Assembly (NCBI GenBank): GCA_007123465.1 | Contig: SKLB01000340.1 | Coordinates: 1-11,243 of the forward strand | Origin: Spirochaetales bacterium | GTDB taxonomy: Bacteria; Spirochaetota; Spirochaetia; DSM-27196; PWMO01 | Length of the DNA: 11,243 bases | Reading direction: 5' to 3' | In this document: piece after piece, positions 5,729 to 11,243 of the stretch | Numbering within the stretch: the stretch's first letter is position 1 | Layout: every line of letters begins with the position of its first letter | Notes under the pieces: generated by a model | Databases searched by the model: none | What the model was told of the DNA's origin: nothing | The model's input: only the letters and a program-made list of their open reading frames with translations | Translations under genes and position numbers: made by a program

Positions 5729-6934
5729 ATGGCTGAACGGCGCACCGCGCGAGACCTACTGCGCACTATCAGACGCATCCAGAAGATCACCGATCTTACC
5801 GTGTTGCTCGAAAGCGTACTGCACGAGGCGCGCGCGTTTGTGGAGGCCGATGCCGGCACGCTGTACCTGGCGCGAGATGGCCGTCTGTTCTTCAGCTACA
5901 TCGAGAACGACACGCTCTTCCCCGAGGGCAACCCGAAAGAGAAGTACGTCTACTCGGAGAACAGCATCCCGATCGACAAGAACTCGCTGGCCGGCTACGT
6001 GGCTTCAACCGGCGAAGCGCTTATGATCGATAATGTCTACGACATCAAGAGCAACGTCTCGTACAGCTTCAATCCTTCATACGACAAGTTGACGCAATAC
6101 AAGACGCAATCGATCCTGGTAGTTCCGCTGATGAAAAGCGACACCGTTGTGGTTGGCGTCTTGCAGCTGATTAACCGCAAAGACCGCCACGGCGATGTAA
6201 CAGCGTTCAACGCCGATGACCGGCTCTACATTACGTACTTTGCCGAGCACGCCGCAGATGCAATCGAGAAGGCCGACCTTTCGCGCCAGATGGTGATGCG
6301 GATGGTGGAGATGGCCGAGCTGCGCGATCCGTGCGAATCGGTTGCACACGCCCGGCGCGTCGGAGACTACGCGGTTGAGCTGTTCAACCGTTGGGCCGCA
6401 CGCCACGGCGTACCGCTGCACGAGCGCATCCTGAAGAAGGATATTTTCCGCGCGGCGGCGATCCTGCACGACGTCGGCAAGGTAGGACTGACCGATGCAA
6501 TCATCGCCAAGCAGGGTGAGTTCAATGAAGCGGAGAAGGCGCTGATGTATCGCCACACGCTCTTTGGCGCGCGCCTTTTCACCAACTCGCGTTCGATCTG
6601 GGACCGTATCGCCTACGAGGTGACCCTGAACCATCACGAGCGCTGGGACGGATCGGGCTATCCCGGCCACGTCAAGGACATCTTTGCCGATGATATTGCC
6701 TTTGGGCCCGGCAAGAAGGGCAAAGAGATTCCGCTGTCGGCACGGATCGTTGCGATAGCCGACGTGTTTGATGCGCTGACATCGGAGCGCTCGTACAAGA
6801 AGGCGTGGAGCGAGGACCAGGCGCTGGAGTTCCTGCAGGAACACGCCGGCGAGAAGTTTGACCCGGAACTTGTGCAGCACTTCATCGATATTCGCGATGT
6901 GCTACACGCGATTCTCAAGCAGGCTCAGCAGTAG
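5729..6934 (+). CDS. GAF-HD-GYP protein, predicted cyclic-di-GMP phosphodiesterase
   Basis: A 401-residue cytoplasmic signalling protein without membrane segments. Residues ~22-182 form a GAF sensor domain (ending VVPLMKSD, VVGVLQLINR), its ligand unknown. Residues ~187-395 are an HD-GYP domain. All expected metal ligands are visible: E203, H207, H247-D248 (ILHDVGK), H276, H302-H303 and D345, with K251 after the HD and the GYP signature HHERWDGSGYP (302-312). The Glu four residues before the first His matches the set described for the trinuclear Persephonella enzyme. Between GYP and PLSARI the loop (313-334) is about a dozen residues longer than usual. HD-GYP enzymes hydrolyse c-di-GMP to pGpG or GMP. 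Convergent with the efflux operon, only 3 nt away. Activity is predicted, not shown. Confidence 0.93.
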   Translation: MAERRTARDLLRTIRRIQKITDLTVLLESVLHEARAFVEADAGTLYLARDGRLFFSYIENDTLFPEGNPKEKYVYSENSIPIDKNSLAGYVASTGEALMIDNVYDIKSNVSYSFNPSYDKLTQYKTQSILVVPLMKSDTVVVGVLQLINRKDRHGDVTAFNADDRLYITYFAEHAADAIEKADLSRQMVMRMVEMAELRDPCESVAHARRVGDYAVELFNRWAARHGVPLHERILKKDIFRAAAILHDVGKVGLTDAIIAKQGEFNEAEKALMYRHTLFGARLFTNSRSIWDRIAYEVTLNHHERWDGSGYPGHVKDIFADDIAFGPGKKGKEIPLSARIVAIADVFDALTSERSYKKAWSEDQALEFLQEHAGEKFDPELVQHFIDIRDVLHAILKQAQQ

Positions 6935-6937
6935 CCG

Positions 6938-7231
6938 CTAACAGCCCTCGAGCACCGCTACGCGAAAGAGCTTGATTCCCTCGTCGGGAAACTCTCGCTT
7001 CAGTTCGCGTACAACGTCGGTAACGCGGTCAGCAGTCTCTTCTTCACAATACATCAGCAGCAGGAAGTTCTCCTCCGGCCAGACGTGGTCACCGTGACGA
7101 GGGCCTGAGTCGCCCACGCCAAAAACAACCGGTACTCTGGTGTAATAGACCTCACCGAGACCGCGCTTCTGCAGCAGATCGAAGAAATCACCCTCAACCG
7201 ACCTGTTGGCAATCATCTCAAGGCGCACCAT
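6938..7231 (-). CDS. PII-like, PG0541-type transporter-associated protein
   Basis: A 97-residue cytoplasmic protein with a predicted ferredoxin-like beta-alpha-beta-beta-alpha-beta fold of the PII superfamily: strand 2-8, helix 11-23, strand 26-33, a loop 33-55 where PII proteins carry the T-loop, strand 56-62, helix 65-80 and strand 86-94. The loop contains H46 and H49 (PRHGDHVW) and ends at PEENF. It ends in a C-terminal Cys, with a second Cys at 62. The family, as I recall it from automatic annotation, sits next to RND permeases and is called transporter-associated; the mechanism is unknown. GGAGG lies upstream in the end of the pump gene, and the start overlaps the pump stop as TAATG, implying translational coupling. 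Assignment rests on fold pattern and context. Confidence 0.72.
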   Translation of the reverse strand: MVRLEMIANRSVEGDFFDLLQKRGLGEVYYTRVPVVFGVGDSGPRHGDHVWPEENFLLLMYCEEETADRVTDVVRELKREFPDEGIKLFRVAVLEGC

Positions 7232-10200
7232 TATTCTTTCCTCCGTCCCCGGCGGCGTTGCCGCTCGGCGTCGCGGTCAGCAGCACGCCGCTGGTCGCGG
7301 GCGATTTCGCGCTGCAACTGCGCCTGTTTGCGCTGGTACTTCTCATCACGGCGGCGCTCGCGGCGCGAACCTATCCTGTCGGATAGCTGGTTGAATGCCG
7401 AATAGAGCGCCGGAACCAGGAAAAGCGTCAGAAAGGTAGCTACGGTCAGTCCACCGACAACCGTCTTGGCGATCGGCTGTACCAGGCTGGAGCCCTCTCC
7501 CTCAATAAAGGCCACCGGCACCAGCGCCAGAATCGTTGTCAGGCTGGTCATCAGGATCGGCCGCAAACGGTTACCGCCGGCTTCGATACACGCGTCAAAC
7601 AACTCCATGCCGCGCCGGCGCATCAGGTTGGTATAGTCGACCAGCACGATACCGTTGTTGACAACGATACCCACCAGCATAACCGTCCCGACGGCCGTGA
7701 ACACGTTGAGCGTCTCGCCGGTGATATAGTACAAACCGACAACGCCGATTGCCAGCAGCGGAATAGTGAACACGATGATGAACGGATCGAGAAACGACTC
7801 GAACTGGCTCGCCATCACACCGTATACCAGCAGTATCGAGATCACAACAATGACCGCAAACGTCCGCAAGAGCTCCATCAGTTCAGCGTAATCGCCGCCA
7901 AACTCGATCACCAGTGTGTCATCCACCGGGATCTCCTGCTGTATCATCGCGCGCACCTGCGGATCGATATCGCTGAGCTGGACACCCGGTGCCAGACCGG
8001 CCCGCACGTTGACGGTACGCCGCTGATTCTCGCGCCGGATGCTTACCGGGCCGGTGGCCCGTTCCAGTGTAGCGAAGCTCGATAGTGCAACGCGTCTGCC
8101 GGCACTGTTGATGACGAATATGCGCTCGAGATCCGGCGCCGACGAGCGGCTGGCCTCATCGGAGATGACCAGTATGTCGTACTCATCGGTCCGCGCACGG
8201 AAGCGCGACGAAGTGATTCCGTCGACGTAGGCCCGCACTTCCTGGCCAACGCTCTGCACGTTGAGTCCCAACTCGTAGGCACGCGTACGGTCGATGGCAA
8301 TTCGCAGCTCAGGCAACCCCTCGTCAAGGGTCACATTGGGCTCGGTAACCTCGTTTGGGAACCGATCGCGGAGAAGATCGGCGATGCGGTCAGCGGTCTG
8401 CTTACCGCGTTCGAGATCCTCCGTGGTAACGATGATCTCGATTGGCGGCGCATTGAACGGGCCACCTGCTCCGCCTTGCTGAAACGAGAATTGCGCGCCG
8501 GGAAAGCTGTCGAAATGTGCACGCAACTTCTCCTGCACATCGGCCGCTGTATCGATGCGCTCCTGAAACTCGGGCAGGGTCAACGCCAGCGTCCCTCGAT
8601 TGGTACGCGCACCGCCGAGACCGAAGAAACTGCGGTCCCCGGCTGTTACCACAATGTTGTTGTAGCCCCGGATCTCTTCTTCGGCAATCAGCTCCATCTG
8701 CTGCAGCACGTTCCGGGTTACCTCAAGGCTGGTACCCTGCGGCATGGTCAGCGAGACCTGGACAAAGTCGTCTTCCTGCGACGGAGCAAACTGGAACCCC
8801 ATGACCGGAATCAGCGCCAGACTGGCGCCGAACAGCACAACCACAATTACAACGACGATCCAGCGATGCCGCAGCGAAAACCCCAACGCTGAGCGGTAAC
8901 CGCTGTCCAGCCCACTGAAGAAACTGGTCAGTAAATTATCGAACACGCGACGAATACCGACTACCGGCCGCTGCTTCTTGCTTTCGATGCGCAGGTAGTG
9001 ACTCGAGAGAACCGGAATCAGAAGCACCGCCACCACCAGCGAGGCTACCAGCGAAATCACAACCGTGAACGCCAGCCCTGAGAACAGCTCACCGACAAAT
9101 CGCAGCTGCCGGCGAAACAGCACCACCGGCAGGAACACACAGATAGTAGTCAGGGTCGAGGCGGTGATCGCCGTCAACATTTCCTGTGTGCCCAGAACCG
9201 CACTGGTTGTGAGCTTGGAACCCTTCTCGCGGTAGCGATAGATATTCTCCAGAATAACGATAGAGTTATCGACGAGCATTCCGATACCCAACGCCAGCCC
9301 GGTCAAAGTCATGATGTTGAGCGTCAGCCCGAAGAAGTACATCAGCATCAGCGTAATGACGATCGATACCGGAATCGAGATCGCGATAACGGCGGTGGTG
9401 CGGAAGCTGCGCAGAAATACAAACAGCACCAGAACCGCAAATATGGCTCCCAGGATTGCCGAAGAAGAGACGTCGCGCAGCGAATCACGGATAATCTCGG
9501 TGGTATCGAGCAACACTCCGACTTCAACACCAATCGGCAGCGCGCTATTGATAGAATCCAACCGTCCCAGAACGTTGTCCGCGGTTTCAACCGAATTGGT
9601 ACCGCTCTGCTTCTGAACCGCCAGCAACACTCCCGGTGACCCGTTGACAAACACCGCGGTATCCTGACGTTTGAAATCGTCGTAAACGTTGGCGATCTCG
9701 CGCAGACGGATCCCGTAGTCAGCAGTAGATTCAGCGCCTGTGTTGGCGGCCGGGGCGGTTCCCTGAGCACCAGCCATCGGCCTGTAGGCGATAACCGTGT
9801 CCTTCAACTCTTCCAGACTGCGATACTCGCCGGCGGTGCGTACAAGGTAGTTTGTGGTGCCCTCGGTTATGCGCCCTCCGGCAATCTGCACGTTCTGTGC
9901 GCGAATAGCCTGCGAAACCTGCGTCAGGGTAAGATTATAGGCTTCCAGGCGGTCCTGAGGCACCTCCACACGAATCGCACGGTCACGGCCGCCCCTGACC
10001 GATGCCAGCGCAACACCTTCGATCTGCTCCAGACGCGGCTGGATCACGTCCTCGGCCAGCCGGCGCAGTTCCTCCGGCGAGCGGTTGCCCGAGACCTGCA
10101 GCTGCATGATCGGAAACTGAGACGGATCAAACTTGAATATCTGCGGCGCCCGCGCATCCGACGGCAACGCATCACGGACAAACTCCAGCCGGTCTCGAAC

Positions 10201-10521
10201 CTCATTGGAGGCTTCCGCCATATCGGTACCCCAGGTGAATTCGAGACTGACCTGGCTCGAACCCTCGGCCGAGGTCGACGTGATACTCTCTATATTGCTC
10301 ACGTTGCTCAGCTGGCTCTCCAGCGGGCGCGTCACGCTGCGCTCGACCTCTTCCGGACCGGCACCGTCGTAGCTGGTCAACACCACCAGAAAGGGCGCTT
10401 CGATCTCGGGGAACAGGTCAATAGCGATATCACGCGCGGTGTAGATGCCAAACCCGAACAACAGCGCAAACAGAATGAGAAGCGTCGTGGGACGATTGAC
10501 TACAGCCTTGGTAAGACTCAT
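7231..10521 (-). CDS. RND-family efflux permease (HAE/AcrB-like)
   Basis: A 1096-residue inner-membrane proton-driven exporter. It starts with the usual TM1 (residues ~9-28) followed by DLFPEIEAPFLVV, has the large periplasmic loop, TM2-6 (~348-510), a second TM and loop (~553-880), and TM8-12 (~885-1042). In TM4 the AcrB Asp pair is D418-N419 (GMLVDNSIVILENI); in TM10 the AcrB lysine is replaced by N955 (VVNNGIVLVDY); the TM11 arginine remains (R987 in RLRPILMTS). Residues 249-268 are an Ala/Gly/Thr-rich insert in the first periplasmic loop. The last ~49 residues form an extreme basic tail (18 Arg, 3 Lys). AAGGAG (10529-10534) lies 7 nt before the ATG, 18 nt after the MFP stop. Substrate unknown; the divergent relay residues exclude a simple copy of AcrB. 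Confidence 0.95.
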   Translation of the reverse strand: MSLTKAVVNRPTTLLILFALLFGFGIYTARDIAIDLFPEIEAPFLVVLTSYDGAGPEEVERSVTRPLESQLSNVSNIESITSTSAEGSSQVSLEFTWGTDMAEASNEVRDRLEFVRDALPSDARAPQIFKFDPSQFPIMQLQVSGNRSPEELRRLAEDVIQPRLEQIEGVALASVRGGRDRAIRVEVPQDRLEAYNLTLTQVSQAIRAQNVQIAGGRITEGTTNYLVRTAGEYRSLEELKDTVIAYRPMAGAQGTAPAANTGAESTADYGIRLREIANVYDDFKRQDTAVFVNGSPGVLLAVQKQSGTNSVETADNVLGRLDSINSALPIGVEVGVLLDTTEIIRDSLRDVSSSAILGAIFAVLVLFVFLRSFRTTAVIAISIPVSIVITLMLMYFFGLTLNIMTLTGLALGIGMLVDNSIVILENIYRYREKGSKLTTSAVLGTQEMLTAITASTLTTICVFLPVVLFRRQLRFVGELFSGLAFTVVISLVASLVVAVLLIPVLSSHYLRIESKKQRPVVGIRRVFDNLLTSFFSGLDSGYRSALGFSLRHRWIVVVIVVVLFGASLALIPVMGFQFAPSQEDDFVQVSLTMPQGTSLEVTRNVLQQMELIAEEEIRGYNNIVVTAGDRSFFGLGGARTNRGTLALTLPEFQERIDTAADVQEKLRAHFDSFPGAQFSFQQGGAGGPFNAPPIEIIVTTEDLERGKQTADRIADLLRDRFPNEVTEPNVTLDEGLPELRIAIDRTRAYELGLNVQSVGQEVRAYVDGITSSRFRARTDEYDILVISDEASRSSAPDLERIFVINSAGRRVALSSFATLERATGPVSIRRENQRRTVNVRAGLAPGVQLSDIDPQVRAMIQQEIPVDDTLVIEFGGDYAELMELLRTFAVIVVISILLVYGVMASQFESFLDPFIIVFTIPLLAIGVVGLYYITGETLNVFTAVGTVMLVGIVVNNGIVLVDYTNLMRRRGMELFDACIEAGGNRLRPILMTSLTTILALVPVAFIEGEGSSLVQPIAKTVVGGLTVATFLTLFLVPALYSAFNQLSDRIGSRRERRRDEKYQRKQAQLQREIARDQRRAADRDAERQRRRGRRKE

Positions 10522-10539
10522 CGTGCAGCTCCTTAGAAC

Positions 10540-11243
10540 TCAGTCCAGAACAGTGATTCGATCGATGATCCGAACCGGCGCACCGTCTTCCAGTAGTGCC
10601 TGGCCCTGGTACACGATCTCGTCACCAGCGGTCACTCCTTCGAGAATCTCGGCGACGTTGTCAATTTCAATGCCGACGCGAACAGACCTCCGCTCGACGG
10701 TAGTCTCGTCGTCGCGTTGTTGCACCACAAACAGGTAGGTCTCGCCGAAGCGCCGTACAACAGTGTCCGAAGGTACCTTGACCGCGCCCTCCTTCTGCTG
10801 CGTAATCAGCTGAACCTGGGCAAACATGCCGGGCCGAACGCGCGGATCACGGCGGTTGAAGTTCAACGTTGCCCCGAGCGTCCGTGTCTGGGAATCGAGA
10901 ACCGGACTGACCTCGGTTACCTGTGCACCAAATTGCTCACCCGGATACGCGTCGAGGCGAATGGTTGCCGGCATACCGAGGCGCATCTTTGAGACAAAAC
11001 GCTCGGCGACGGCGATGCGAATCTCCAGCTCATCGGTCTGGGCAACACGCGCCAGCGGAGAGCTGGTGCTCACCATCGATCCCGTCTGTACCGGCAGTGC
11101 GGTCACCGTACCGGCTATGGTGGCGCGCACCGGGCTGGGCGCAAAGGTCTGTCCGGGCCGCGACCGGTCGACTTCGGCGATCACCTGATCGGCCTGCACT
11201 CTATCGCCCACCCTCACATGAATCCGCTTGAGCTCTCCAGCGA
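10540..11243 (-). CDS. Efflux RND periplasmic adaptor (membrane fusion protein), 5' end missing
   Basis: The frame stays open to the window edge, so the N-terminus, including any signal or lipoprotein peptide, lies beyond 11243; a GTG at 11217 is internal, since AGELKRIH precedes it in frame. About 234 residues are visible. A lipoyl/barrel-sandwich half (RVGDRVQADQVIAEVD) is joined by only about 12 residues to the second half (VRATIAGTVTALPVQTGS), so the alpha-hairpin that contacts TolC in AcrA-like adaptors is missing. The beta-barrel follows (LEIRIAVAERFVSKMRLGMPATI...RVRPGMFAQVQL), then the membrane-proximal domain (VPSDTVVRRFGETYLFVV...EGVTAGDEIVYQGQALLEDG). It links the RND pump to the outer-membrane channel. 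It is the first visible gene of the operon; the pump follows 18 nt later. Confidence 0.92.
   Translation of the reverse strand, partial: AGELKRIHVRVGDRVQADQVIAEVDRSRPGQTFAPSPVRATIAGTVTALPVQTGSMVSTSSPLARVAQTDELEIRIAVAERFVSKMRLGMPATIRLDAYPGEQFGAQVTEVSPVLDSQTRTLGATLNFNRRDPRVRPGMFAQVQLITQQKEGAVKVPSDTVVRRFGETYLFVVQQRDDETTVERRSVRVGIEIDNVAEILEGVTAGDEIVYQGQALLEDGAPVRIIDRITVLD

Noticed and set aside
6077..6880. Open frame of 267 codons on the minus strand, antisense to the HD-GYP gene
   Set aside because: Same reasons: full overlap with a gene whose motifs are intact, and no domain-like sequence.
11215..11217. GTG as start of the membrane fusion protein
   Set aside because: The frame continues upstream to the window edge with residues (AGELKRIH) that fit the lipoyl domain, so the codon is internal.
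1..11243. CRISPR array, insertion sequence, tRNA or phage-type genes
   Set aside because: No spaced repeats, transposase motifs, terminal inverted repeats or tRNA-like cloverleaf were seen; gene content is ordinary chromosomal metabolism, signalling and efflux.

Overview
The window looks like a chromosomal segment of a moderately GC-rich (roughly 58% by eye) Gram-negative-type bacterium, most likely a free-living spirochaete. The taxonomic clue is inference: the partial membrane fusion protein at the right end joins its two lipoyl half-motifs by only about a dozen residues instead of a long alpha-hairpin, as described for Borrelia BesA, and it sits with an RND pump and a PII-like 'PG0541-type' protein. 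No mobile element, CRISPR array, tRNA or rRNA was seen.

Layout. (1) 33-298 +: a small single-cluster [4Fe-4S] ferredoxin, followed by two tandem hairpins, the second a textbook intrinsic terminator. (2) 344-1369 -: an aldo/keto reductase of the E. coli YghZ/Gpr type, divergent from (3) 1458-2411 +: an AEC (auxin efflux carrier) family permease. Their back-to-back promoters share a -35 region. (4) 2445-4383 -: a 2-keto-3-deoxygluconate operon reading remnant-iclR > kdgK > eda from a near-consensus sigma70-type promoter at 4443-4471. The regulator is broken: only the start of its helix-turn-helix domain and its last ~20-30 residues survive, out of frame, and the tail still overlaps the kdgK start by 17 nt. 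(5) 4500-5708 +: a trans-editing alanyl-tRNA deacylase of the long AlaX type, transcribed divergently from the kdg operon. (6) 5729-6934 +: a GAF-HD-GYP protein, a predicted cyclic-di-GMP phosphodiesterase. (7) 6938-11243 -: an efflux operon, MFP (cut by the window edge) > RND permease > PII-like protein; the last two overlap by one base (TAATG).

How the genes work together. KdgK phosphorylates 2-keto-3-deoxygluconate and Eda splits the product into pyruvate and glyceraldehyde-3-phosphate, the lower Entner-Doudoroff/hexuronate route. The AKR belongs to a family reported to reduce L-glyceraldehyde-3-phosphate, but nothing in the sequence ties it to the same pathway. The MFP, RND pump and PII-like protein form one predicted efflux unit with a possible cytoplasmic regulator.

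Most notable points: the previously unlisted IclR remnant beneath an intact-looking promoter/operator; three consecutive plus-strand genes (AEC, alaX, HD-GYP) that lack Shine-Dalgarno sequences and carry a -10-like box placing the predicted transcription start at, or one base before, the ATG, which suggests leaderless mRNAs; and the RND-PII pairing with an arginine-rich pump tail.
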